DNA of 48,258 nt. It comes from Desulfurivibrionaceae bacterium. Its GTDB lineage: Bacteria; Desulfobacterota; Desulfobulbia; Desulfobulbales; VMSU01. Of the stretch, positions 25,416 through 33,547 are shown piece by piece (positions within the stretch are counted from its first letter, which is position 1; every line of letters begins with the position of its first letter). Under the pieces are notes generated by a model. The model made no database searches. It saw only the letters and a list, made by a program, of their open reading frames with translations, and was not told where the DNA came from. The translations under genes were made by a program, and so were the position numbers. Location: assembly GCA_030145275.1 (NCBI GenBank), contig JAQYVV010000023.1:1-48258 (forward strand), in the 5' to 3' direction.

Positions 25416-25934
25416 TTATATTCCGCCACTTAATGCGCATAAAAAAGAGGAACTAAAAGTTTAACAGAAGTTAGGTCACAAAACGGATAGTAAATTATAA
25501 CATACAATCCTAATATCAGGAAACTAGACAAGACAACCATACCCATGATAAAATTTTAATTATGCCTGCATCTATAAATAATTGGATTTTTGACAGAAAA
25601 TTGTGATCTATAGCCCAGAGTGCTAAGTCAACATGGTAAGCGCTCCATGAACACCCCGCTGCACGTGATCGAACCCCGTGATATACAGGGGGTATACATC
25701 GCGTGGCTCGACCACGCACATCGGGGTGCCCCTGAAACGCATACGGACTCAGGGTTATGCAATCTTGGGTGTACTTAATTGACCGCTAACTCAACATGCT
25801 ATATTTTATTCTAATTCGACCCCCCATTAAGCAGGAAATGATCTCCACTGGTCCCCCTTGACCTGGAAGCGCATAACGAAACTTGAGATACTTCACTGGA
25901 AGCTAGCCCTCAAAATACAAAAAAGGATAGAGAA
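25416..25934. other. Intergenic region with palindromes
   Basis: 519 bp without a credible gene. It contains the hairpin GCGTGG-CTCGA-CCACGC (25701-25717) followed by GGGGTGCCCC, and two related stretches, GCTAAGTCAACATG (25621-25635) and GCTAACTCAACATG (about 25784-25798), about 160 bp apart. These may be ends of a short decayed insertion. Confidence 0.4.
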
Positions 25935-26351
25935 ATGAAATCTTACAGAAAAGAACTGTGGTTTGAAGTCCAGACAAGACGTGCCTTTATAAATATCACT
26001 CCTGAAATAGAAAAATGCCTTTCAGAGAGTGGTATCACCGAAGGACTTCTCCTTTGCAACGCAATGCACATAACGGCTTCTGTCTTTATTAATGATGACG
26101 AATCCGGTTTACACCATGATTATGAGGTGTGGTTGGAAAAACTAGCTCCCCATGAACCCACAAGCCAATATCGCCATAATGGCTATGAAGATAATGCAGA
26201 TGCCCACTTAAAAAGGCAGGTCATGGGACGCGAGGTGGTTGTAGCAATAACAGATGGAAAACTTGATTTTGGAACTTGGGAACAGATTTTCTATGGTGAG
26301 TTTGATGGCAAACGCAAAAAAAGAGTCCTTGTGAAAATCATAGGCAATTAA
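25935..26351 (+). CDS. YjbQ family protein
   Basis: 138 residues covering the full UPF0047/YjbQ fold: the N-terminal strand [31 protein letters not shown], a metal-ligand-like HHDYE, the [19 protein letters not shown] region and the C-terminal [17 protein letters not shown]. Some family members have secondary thiamine-phosphate synthase activity; the physiological role is unclear. A purine-rich AAGGATAGAG precedes the ATG. It stands alone between the two copies of the 92-aa module. Confidence 0.88.
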   Translation: MKSYRKELWFEVQTRRAFINITPEIEKCLSESGITEGLLLCNAMHITASVFINDDESGLHHDYEVWLEKLAPHEPTSQYRHNGYEDNADAHLKRQVMGREVVVAITDGKLDFGTWEQIFYGEFDGKRKKRVLVKIIGN

Positions 26352-26505
26352 CAGATCAAAAATACTCGCATCCCCCAGCCCCGGCAAGAATTCCCAATTG
26401 AGAGTAAATTTGTTGCATATAAATTAGATTGTAGTGGCACAGATCTGCATGACAGTAGCCAACCCATTATTTTCTAGTAGTCAAAGAGCAGAGGAGATTA
26501 CGATC

Positions 26506-26541
26506 ATTGCATCAATGCAATACTAAAAATGCAACATTGCA
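26506..26541. promoter_or_regulatory. Paired operator-like dyads, module copy 2
   Basis: Site 1 is ATTGCAT-CA-ATGCAAT (26506-26521), a longer perfect dyad than in copy 1; site 2 is TGCAA-CA-TTGCA (26530-26541). Centre spacing is again 22 bp. Confidence 0.55.
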
Positions 26542-26677
26542 ATCTTCAGCATTAACTCAGACATGGCTCTCCGGGTCCGCTAGCCCTTGCCCCCCCAGAG
26601 TTTTGCAAAAAAATTGACTTTTTAAAAACTTTGGCACACAAAGTGTACTACTAAGTTGACAAAGACAAGGTAACCAA

Positions 26678-26707
26678 GGTCAACTTTCTAATTCAGGAAA
26701 GTTGACC
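26678..26707 (+). promoter_or_regulatory. Leader hairpin, module copy 2
   Basis: An 11-bp perfect stem GGTCAACTTTC / GAAAGTTGACC with loop TAATTCAG, about 39 bases before the start codon. No T tract follows, so it is more likely an operator or mRNA structure than a terminator. Confidence 0.55.
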
Positions 26708-26745
26708 AACAAGCATAAATACAAATAATACCAAGGAGGCACAAC

Positions 26746-27024
26746 ATGACTAATCAAAAAACAACTAGCAAAAACGAAGTACTCGGAAAAGCAATTATGT
26801 GTCTTGGGTTGTCAACAGTTTACATTGCGGCGTTAGCATGGCCTTTCGGATTAAGCGAACATGGTTATGTTGCAACCAGGGCTATCACGGCAGGTTCGGT
26901 TATGTTTGCCATATCTGTCCCCGTCTGGATCATAAATATTAAGAGGGAACTTGCATCTGCAGAAGAGAAGGTAACAGCCGAAGCAAAAGAGCAGGTTTCT
27001 CAAAAAGTCGGCCACTTGGCATAA
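26746..27024 (+). CDS. 92-aa two-TM protein of unknown function, paralogue 2
   Basis: Close paralogue of the protein at 23953-24231 with the same two TM helices and charged cytoplasmic tail. Seen differences are small: F13L, L48T, I52V, V62I, and A75V, K76T and K82Q in the tail. Silent changes also separate the genes, and the reading frame has no indel, which suggests that both copies are under selection. The ribosome site AAGGAGG and the spacing are unchanged. It has its own terminator at 27097-27142. Confidence 0.8.
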   Translation: MTNQKTTSKNEVLGKAIMCLGLSTVYIAALAWPFGLSEHGYVATRAITAGSVMFAISVPVWIINIKRELASAEEKVTAEAKEQVSQKVGHLA

Positions 27025-27096
27025 AAAGATAGTAGATTTAAACTCCTGGCTTAAAAGCAGGCTGGGTTAAATAACGAAGAATAAATCCTCATCAAA

Positions 27097-27142
27097 AAAA
27101 GCGATTATCGGTACTGCTACACAGCAGCTGATAATCGCTTTT
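27097..27142 (+). terminator. Rho-independent terminator, module copy 2
   Basis: The same 13-bp AAAAGCGATTATC / GATAATCGCTTTT stem and T run as in copy 1, including the inner CTGC/GCAG pairing. Confidence 0.85.
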
Positions 27143-27270
27143 TCTATTTGTAAAACACAAATAAACTTGAAAATCGAAATCGTTGCCTTCTTGATTCATG
27201 TAAGATCAATCAGGGGGTGGCAGTTTTAAAAATATTGAACTAAATAAGGAGCAGAAAGGGGGAAGAAAGC

Positions 27271-27483
27271 CTACCAGTTGAAAAAACCATTTAAACCCTT
27301 GTTACTTGATAGTTGAATAGGTTTGTGAATCTTTGTATCCCCAGCCGGTAACTCCACTCCTATTTCAACGTACTGTGGGGAATCATTCTGCTTTTGAGTG
27401 TGGCAAATTGCTCCGATCAGTGAACCACTGAGAAAAGCAGAAAAAGAAAGTAGTATTGTAAGTATCAAGAATTTCTTATCCAT
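27271..27483 (-). CDS. Small exported or membrane-anchored hypothetical protein
   Basis: 70 residues. The N-terminal 25 residues are a signal peptide or anchor (KKFLILTILLSFSAFLSG), then a short polar domain with no motif I recognise. AAGGGGG a few bases before the ATG supports translation. It lies downstream of the glutamine amidotransferase gene on the same strand, 178 bases past its stop, and could be transcribed with it. No function is proposed. Confidence 0.55.
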   Translation of the reverse strand: MDKKFLILTILLSFSAFLSGSLIGAICHTQKQNDSPQYVEIGVELPAGDTKIHKPIQLSSNKGLNGFFNW

Positions 27484-27661
27484 AATGTGCCCCCTTACAA
27501 AACATATCGGACGGTTTTATGGATTCCTTTAAACTTTCACAGACTTAACCACTTTAGATTTATGTTTAACTATTCAGACAGGGCTTGAAATATGAAAAAT
27601 CCCTGCCAGCCACCTGTAGCCAGGAATCTTTTCAGAAAACCAACAAATCCAGAAGATTCGA

Positions 27662-28786
27662 CTAATACTCATCGAACTGCGACCACACCTCATAATTTTT
27701 TCGGTGGGAGGGAATCACTACGGTATTTTCCCACATAGGTTGAAAATCAAGAGACTTATCCCTTTCTGGAATCAGAGCATCGACTCCACATATTTCTGAG
27801 GCCATAGCCCATTCACCCGGCTTACCTCCTACGCAACCAGGACGCATTTTCTTATGATCCATGATCATAAATGTCGTTTCATCTGGCATAGTCCCTATTA
27901 CGCAATTTGGCCCGTCTATAATGAGATTTCTACAGACATCTCTCAGGCCTTTAAGGAATTCGCCCTGAGGATGATTGTTCAGTTTGCTGGAGCTCAGAGG
28001 GGTGATAACATGTTTGAATGCCGGCAGTGGAAGTTTTAGTTGTTGAAAAGTATAATGAAGAATATGGGTAAAAACCTCGCTGTCGCTTTGGTAGCCCACA
28101 TATCCAGGAAACCCCCTGCTTTCTAGCCATTGCTTGTTCGTTTGGAAGGCTGTGTTTTCACCGTTCGTCATCGTGGCAATACCCTGGAGAAAAAATGGAT
28201 GGCATGCGTGCAAATTGATTCCCCAGTTGGTATTTTGTCTTCCCTGGGCCATGACTATACGCGCTGTTATCCTGTCGTCATCAAGGGAAAGAGCTTTGCC
28301 GACCACGAGAGGCCAACCTATTTCCTTGATCATGACAACATCGGGCCAAAGAGAAAATACGGATAAGTCGCCGCCATGGTTTTCCCCGTTTTTTCTTAAA
28401 TCAAGCCGCATCAGCATCAATTCCTCTCCGATACGGCTCTGGCTGTATCCCTTCCACTCCTTTGGCTTCCGATAAACGCGCACAAAGTGTTTATGACGGT
28501 CCCTCGCCTCTAGCCCTGAAAGATCAGTTGTAAACTCGTGATCATATTTTTTTGAAAAACCTTTTTCCTGCATATATGCATTCAGCCGGTCTAAAGCATC
28601 CTTCGTGTGTGCGACACCAGACAATATCGGGTCATGCTTGTTATAGTTGAAATCGGTAAAATTAACACCTCGAAGGAGCAGGCCAAGTCCACTGCCGTCA
28701 TATCCTTCCTGCATGGACTCCATTGCCTGCAGGACACTGTATGGGGAAAAGGGGGTGCTTGCTGATTTTAATGCTAAACGACACAT
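27662..28786 (-). CDS. Class II glutamine amidotransferase-domain protein
   Basis: 374 residues. The second residue is Cys (MCRLALKSA), the N-terminal nucleophile exposed after Met removal in Ntn-type glutaminases. GYDGSGLGLLL is the conserved loop after it, and NWGINLHACHPFF, MTNGENTAF and YQSDSEVFTH match the amidotransferase part of glutamate synthase (GATase_6/7). It should release ammonia from glutamine. No synthase domain is attached, so ammonia must go to a partner. The gene is 63 bases after the KaiC/PPDK-like gene and in the same direction as gdhA, so a role in glutamine/glutamate balance is likely. GGAG sits seven bases before the ATG. Confidence 0.87.
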   Translation of the reverse strand: MCRLALKSASTPFSPYSVLQAMESMQEGYDGSGLGLLLRGVNFTDFNYNKHDPILSGVAHTKDALDRLNAYMQEKGFSKKYDHEFTTDLSGLEARDRHKHFVRVYRKPKEWKGYSQSRIGEELMLMRLDLRKNGENHGGDLSVFSLWPDVVMIKEIGWPLVVGKALSLDDDRITARIVMAQGRQNTNWGINLHACHPFFLQGIATMTNGENTAFQTNKQWLESRGFPGYVGYQSDSEVFTHILHYTFQQLKLPLPAFKHVITPLSSSKLNNHPQGEFLKGLRDVCRNLIIDGPNCVIGTMPDETTFMIMDHKKMRPGCVGGKPGEWAMASEICGVDALIPERDKSLDFQPMWENTVVIPSHRKNYEVWSQFDEY

Positions 28787-28849
28787 TTGATATCTCCATG
28801 ATTTTATAATGATGGCGCAAAAAACATTCGAAAAAACAGGAACACTTCT

Positions 28850-31519
28850 TCACTCTATGTCTTTATTGCTATCCGCTTTCTGGGTAATTTCTTTTTGAAA
28901 AACAATTCCTTCCTGACTAAGTGTATTTGCATGAACAAACACATTGGTTTGTGCATTGTCAATATCCACAACATGAATTGCCTTGGCTATACGATCATTT
29001 TTTTCATATATATTAGAAATGAGATTGGTCCCATGCCGGATGAGTTTTTCATTGAGTATATACCCATCATCTTCGGGGAAAACACCCATATAGACAATTC
29101 CCATTTCGACAATGTCATTAAAAAAATGGGTGCCAAGGGAAATGTCTGGCGCCAGTTTTTCATGCATGATGGCAAGTTCGCAGAGAACCGAAGCATTTCG
29201 TATATCATTGAAGGACACCGGCACCCCAAGTTCAGGCATCTTGCTTCCCCATCGTCCCGGTCCAATGATCATTGTACTTTTGCCTTCCGGCTGTTCATTG
29301 GTTAAATCTCCTATAAGCCTGGCCACAGAAAAACGCTCTGAAGTTGACAGTTTGCTGTATTTTGATGGAATGATGTAAATAATTCTATCGATTCTTTTGG
29401 CGGTTGCTTCTCCAATGATAGGTCCGACTGTCTTGATATATGTATCCTTTTTCTTGACGTTTTCGGGAAGGTTAGCTCCGTTTGTTTCCATTTTTACTTG
29501 GAATGGCCTGCACTGCAGAAGGTTGATCCGGTAGGTGTTGTCCTCTGAAAAATTAACAGAAAACTCTATGTCAACCGGATAATTATAAGCCTTGGCAATG
29601 GTGCTGAGCATCTCCTTCATATCATCGATAAATTCTGTTTCGGTGAGAACATTTTTGAAGGTCAGCATCCATGAAAATATGTTTTTAATATTGTGTTTAC
29701 GGGCTCGCATTTCCATTTTGCGATCACGGTCGGCAAAGAGTTCAAGGGGCAACCCGTGAGTAGATTTGGCTACAGTTTCAAAATCCGTGCTTGCAAGGGT
29801 ATTTTGTTTCAGATCAAGAACGTCGACTGTGTGCTGACTGTACCTGTGAATGTCATCCGTGCTTACTTCCGGACGTTTCAAGGGGGCATTGAGCGCTACA
29901 ATGCGTGTGTAATCGTTGTCATGCCTGTCAACGGCCCGTGTGCCAAGGCCGAATACGAGTCGAAGAACCCCGTCTTCCTGCTTAATCTCTTTGTCCCAGA
30001 CGAAAGGATTGAATGAGTAGCCAACCCCGGCAAGTTGGGGCATATAGTAGTTTCCGTAAAAGGCCCCAGACACTCTTTGCACTAGCAAAGCCATTTCCTC
30101 GTAGCGGTTCCATAATCCCCGGTGCGAGCGGTATGTTAGAACGTCATCGCTCAGAGAGCTGGCGTAGACAGTACGCACCGCATCTTTGAACTGTTCCAGT
30201 CGTTCATTGGGCGTTCCCTGATTAACGCAGAACACACTTTCGTATTTACCGGAGAAAGCATTACCGTAAGCGTCTTCCAACAGGCTGCTTGAACGGACGA
30301 TTATGGGTGACTGCCCGAAATAATTCAGTATTTCCTTAAATTGATTTATTATGTCCTGCGGGAATTTGCCCAGCATAAGTTTGCTTCTGATCTTTCTGGC
30401 TTCCCCGTAAGGATCGCTGGACATCTTCATCTGGTGTCTTTCCCACCAGCATTTATTGTTGATTATAAAAGTATAGAAGACATCGGAGCCAATAAAAAAT
30501 GAATCGTGTATCTCAAGGCGTTCTTTCCATTTTGGGGAGGCATTGTTTAGGATTGCGCGGGCCAGCAACATGCCTGTGGATTTTCCGCCGATAAAACCGG
30601 TGCCGATCATGCGCTTGCCAATTGAGACAAGCTCACAAAGACTAAAATGTTCTTCGCACAGCCTTTCCACTGCCTTGCTGCGGGTGATCATCATTCGAAT
30701 AAGTTGTGTTCGAAGGAATTTGTTCTTTTGGGTAGTTTTGTCCTTGCTGCTCGTTGAACAGAGATCCTGTGCCTCATGCAGGATTTCAGTCCATTCGTCC
30801 TGAAAGCTTATACTGCTGTCGACCCAGGGTTGCGGTATATGGGAGAGTATTTCGGAAACAACTGTACTTCTAGTCACCGGTTCAAGACGATCTCCTTCCA
30901 TAGCGTGAAACATATACATGGTAGGAGTATGTCGCCCTAGTACTTTCAGTGGAAGAATGTAATCTTTTCCATCGATCCTGTATAGGTCAAGAACCACCTG
31001 GGCGGTTGTATGGATCGCATTGATGGAGATAGGGGTATGTGAGTTGCGCAACAGTGAAAAATAGGCAACTGTGTCTGATTCGTAGAGATAGGGACAGGCT
31101 AGTTTGAAAAAATTCCCCAAAAGTCTGTCGCTATACCATTCAATAGGCAGTACGGACAGGCAGTCAAACACATAGCAAACACCCAGGCCACTTTCCTCGA
31201 TGACATTGAGAATTTTAGTAATGAACTGTTCAAACCCTGCTTTTGGGTCAAGGTTGTAAACATCAGGTTCATACACATCTGGGACAAGGGAAACATGTGA
31301 TGCGAACCTGAAATATACCAGTTTTTTTTCGTCGAGATGTGCGCATTTACAAAATGCATGCACAAATGGAATCTGATCCTTAACGTCATCAACCTGCCAG
31401 ACAACATTATCCCCAGCGATGATACATTGCAGAATCTCGTCAAGGGCTTCTATACCCGAGCTGAATACGGGCTTTGTTTTTTTTTTAACCATGGTTTTAG
31501 ATGTCTTCATGAAAGACAT
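28850..31519 (-). CDS. Degenerate KaiC-like domain fused to PPDK/PEP-synthase ATP-grasp domain
   Basis: 889 residues. Residues about 17-225 resemble a KaiC/RecA-like domain (SSGIEALDEIL, VCYVFDCLSVLP), but the P-loop position reads AGDNVVWQVDDVKDQ, so the Walker A GxxxxGKT is lost. Residues about 305-680 are the pyruvate phosphate dikinase ATP/PEP-binding domain: IGGKSTGMLLA, IIVRSSSLLEDAYGNAFSGK, LVQRVSG and LVFGLGTRAV. The phosphohistidine swivel domain and TIM barrel of true PPDK or PEP synthase are absent. The C-terminal 200 residues (GPGRWGSKMPELG) belong to this family only. It probably phosphorylates or adenylylates something unknown, or acts as a regulator. gdhA is upstream and an amidotransferase downstream. 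Confidence 0.82.
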   Translation of the reverse strand: MSFMKTSKTMVKKKTKPVFSSGIEALDEILQCIIAGDNVVWQVDDVKDQIPFVHAFCKCAHLDEKKLVYFRFASHVSLVPDVYEPDVYNLDPKAGFEQFITKILNVIEESGLGVCYVFDCLSVLPIEWYSDRLLGNFFKLACPYLYESDTVAYFSLLRNSHTPISINAIHTTAQVVLDLYRIDGKDYILPLKVLGRHTPTMYMFHAMEGDRLEPVTRSTVVSEILSHIPQPWVDSSISFQDEWTEILHEAQDLCSTSSKDKTTQKNKFLRTQLIRMMITRSKAVERLCEEHFSLCELVSIGKRMIGTGFIGGKSTGMLLARAILNNASPKWKERLEIHDSFFIGSDVFYTFIINNKCWWERHQMKMSSDPYGEARKIRSKLMLGKFPQDIINQFKEILNYFGQSPIIVRSSSLLEDAYGNAFSGKYESVFCVNQGTPNERLEQFKDAVRTVYASSLSDDVLTYRSHRGLWNRYEEMALLVQRVSGAFYGNYYMPQLAGVGYSFNPFVWDKEIKQEDGVLRLVFGLGTRAVDRHDNDYTRIVALNAPLKRPEVSTDDIHRYSQHTVDVLDLKQNTLASTDFETVAKSTHGLPLELFADRDRKMEMRARKHNIKNIFSWMLTFKNVLTETEFIDDMKEMLSTIAKAYNYPVDIEFSVNFSEDNTYRINLLQCRPFQVKMETNGANLPENVKKKDTYIKTVGPIIGEATAKRIDRIIYIIPSKYSKLSTSERFSVARLIGDLTNEQPEGKSTMIIGPGRWGSKMPELGVPVSFNDIRNASVLCELAIMHEKLAPDISLGTHFFNDIVEMGIVYMGVFPEDDGYILNEKLIRHGTNLISNIYEKNDRIAKAIHVVDIDNAQTNVFVHANTLSQEGIVFQKEITQKADSNKDIE

Positions 31520-31750
31520 TTCGCAGGCATGTGTGCTATTGGTTGACTGTCACCCTGGTAAGCGTTCACAAGCACCGAATCTGCACGTTTTCAGGGCAAC
31601 CAGCATACTGACGTCCAGCTGATCACCCTGTAAACGATTACTATGCCAGGGGGGGGACGAAGTTTTGCTGTTGTACCCCTGTGAACTATCACCCTATTTT
31701 CAACAGGGGTGACAGTGACAGAAGAGCAAACACATCGTCCACAAAAAACT

Positions 31751-33091
31751 CTATACCACCCCTTGGTCAAGCATTGCGTCGGCCACCTTTACAAAACCTG
31801 CTATGTTGGCACCGTCTACATAGTTGATATATCCATCTTTTTGTTTACCATATTTAACGCAACTCTCATGGATATTTATTTTGATAGCACGGAGTTTTTG
31901 ATCAACTTCTTCACGGGTCCAGGCTGTTCTTATGCTGTTCTGGCTCATCTCAAGCCCGGAGGTTGAAACACCGCCGGCATTAGCAGCCTTGCCGGGAGCA
32001 TACAGGATTCTGGCCTTCTGGAAAACTTTGACACCATCTGGGGTCGTCGGCATGTTTGCGCCTTCACCAATTGCAAAACAACCGTTCTTGACAAGCTTTT
32101 TTGCATCGTTTTCATCGATTTCATTCTGGGTGGCGCTTGGGAAGGCGATATCGCACGGGACCTCCCATGGTCTTTTACCTTCATAGTATCTGCAGTCTCT
32201 GAGAGCCTCGGCACATTCGCCGATGCGGCCGCGTTTGACATTTTTTAGTTCAAAAACAAACTTTAGATCTTCTTCTGTCAGTCCGTCAGGTTTATGGATA
32301 AAACCGCCGGAGTCTGATAAAGTTACCACCTTTGCGCCGAGTTCCAAAAGTTTTTCAGTGGTGTACTGGGCAACATTTCCGGAGCCTGATACTGTGCAGA
32401 TCTTCCCTTCAAACTCCTCCCCTCTGGTTTTCAGCATTTCATGGACAAAGTAAACGCACCCATATCCGGTGGCTTCGGGCCGAATCAAGCTACCACCCCA
32501 GTTAACGCCCTTGCCGGTAAGTATGCCGGTAAACTCGTTGCTTAATTTTTTGTACTGGCCAAACATGTAGCCTATTTCTCGTGATCCTACGCCTATATCC
32601 CCAGCTGGCACATCTGTGTTCTCACCGATATGTCTGAAAAGTTCGGACATGAAACTCTGACAGAATTTCATCACTTCTGTATCTGATTTGCCCTTAGGAT
32701 CGAAATCGGAACCACCTTTGCCACCGCCTAATGGCAAGGTGGTCAGGCTATTTTTGAAAACTTGCTCAAAGGCCAGAAACTTTAGAATGCCAAGGTTAAC
32801 GCTTGGGTGAAAGCGCAATCCGCCTTTATAAGGACCAATGGCACTGTTCATCTCAATTCGATAGCCTATATTTACCTGAACCTTTTGTTTGTCGTCAAGC
32901 CAAGGTACCCTGAAAATAATAACCCTTTCAGGGACAATCATTCTTTCTATAACGTTAGCTTCTTCGTATTGGGGGTTTTCGATCAAAAACGGGGCGATGG
33001 ACTCAGCCACTTCTTCAACAGCCTGGTGAAATTCAGGTTCTCCAGGGTTTTTTCGAACAACCTGCGCCATAAACTCTTTTACGTTTTTCAT
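31751..33091 (-). CDS. gdhA: Glutamate dehydrogenase, NADP-type
   Basis: 446 residues, the usual length of the hexameric bacterial enzyme. The glutamate-site motifs are MNSAIGPYKGGLRFHPSVN and PLGGGKGGSDFDPKG, and the Rossmann part has VSGSGNVAQYTTEKL. It makes glutamate from 2-oxoglutarate, ammonium and reduced nucleotide; NADP preference is inferred from closeness to E. coli GdhA. Ribosome site AAGGAGAAA. The gene is divergent from nrpR, whose intergenic region carries two matching palindromes, so repression by NrpR under ammonium excess is plausible. A 231-bp gap with repeated CACCCT stretches separates it from the KaiC/PPDK-like gene. Confidence 0.95.
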   Translation of the reverse strand: MKNVKEFMAQVVRKNPGEPEFHQAVEEVAESIAPFLIENPQYEEANVIERMIVPERVIIFRVPWLDDKQKVQVNIGYRIEMNSAIGPYKGGLRFHPSVNLGILKFLAFEQVFKNSLTTLPLGGGKGGSDFDPKGKSDTEVMKFCQSFMSELFRHIGENTDVPAGDIGVGSREIGYMFGQYKKLSNEFTGILTGKGVNWGGSLIRPEATGYGCVYFVHEMLKTRGEEFEGKICTVSGSGNVAQYTTEKLLELGAKVVTLSDSGGFIHKPDGLTEEDLKFVFELKNVKRGRIGECAEALRDCRYYEGKRPWEVPCDIAFPSATQNEIDENDAKKLVKNGCFAIGEGANMPTTPDGVKVFQKARILYAPGKAANAGGVSTSGLEMSQNSIRTAWTREEVDQKLRAIKINIHESCVKYGKQKDGYINYVDGANIAGFVKVADAMLDQGVV

Positions 33092-33402
33092 GATTTTCTC
33101 CTTAATGTATAATTGGTTTTTGTAGGTATCGTTATTTGGTGTCGTCTCAAGAGAGACAGTTGCTCAGTGTCTCCCAGAGATTCTGGCATGCTCTTGCCTA
33201 TCTTTGAGTTAACTGTATTTTTCTCCTTGAAATATGTTTATTTGTAACATAATGGTTCGCTTATCTACTATCTTAGTAGTGTAAGAAAACCATTTACGGC
33301 AACCACATGCCACATTAACATGTGTAAATGTTTTTTCAATCGATAAAAACGCCTAATCTCAGGCGTCTAGGTGTTCCAATGCGATATAAAATATATATTA
33401 TT

Positions 33403-33414
33403 GGCAGAATTGCC
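33403..33414. promoter_or_regulatory. Candidate NrpR operator 1
   Basis: GGCAGAATTGCC, dyad GGCA-N4-TGCC, framed by TT on the left and GAA on the right. It matches operator 2 at ten of twelve positions. Confidence 0.5.
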
Positions 33415-33476
33415 GAAAGTTTTCAGTTGGGAGGTGATGTTATCAGTATATTATAATAAAATTAATTGCCTTATTC

Positions 33477-33488
33477 GGCAAAGTTGCC
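33477..33488. promoter_or_regulatory. Candidate NrpR operator 2
   Basis: GGCAAAGTTGCC, dyad GGCAA-AG-TTGCC. Its centre is 74 bp from operator 1, close to seven helical turns, which would place bound dimers on the same face of the DNA. Confidence 0.5.
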
Positions 33489-33547
33489 TCATCTGGGCTG
33501 TTTTATTTTGATTGCAAACGATCAATGTCTTGACTAAATTATTTATC

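Larger units (their letters stand above)
26394..27150 (+). repeat. Duplicated module, copy 2 (~750 bp)
   Basis: Direct repeat of 23604-24356 covering upstream region, gene and terminator. In this copy the leader hairpin is perfectly paired. Confidence 0.9.
33092..33547. promoter_or_regulatory. gdhA-nrpR divergent control region
   Basis: About 450 bp. From left to right it holds the gdhA leader, an inverted repeat CACATG..CATGTG (about 33304-33325), the hairpin ACGCCT-AATCTC-AGGCGT (33349-33366), and palindromes 33403-33414 and 33477-33488. An AT-rich tract (ATATAAAATATATATTATT) lies just left of the first palindrome and a TTGAT-N8-ATCAA dyad next to the nrpR start. Confidence 0.55.

Noticed and set aside
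25516..25719. 67-codon minus-strand frame in the lepB-yjbQ gap
   Set aside because: Composition is not protein-like and the frame runs through palindromes.
33183..33200. TGGCATGCTCTTGC, resembling a sigma-54 promoter near gdhA/nrpR
   Set aside because: The GG and GC pairs are one base too close, and it points toward nrpR from 350 bases away.
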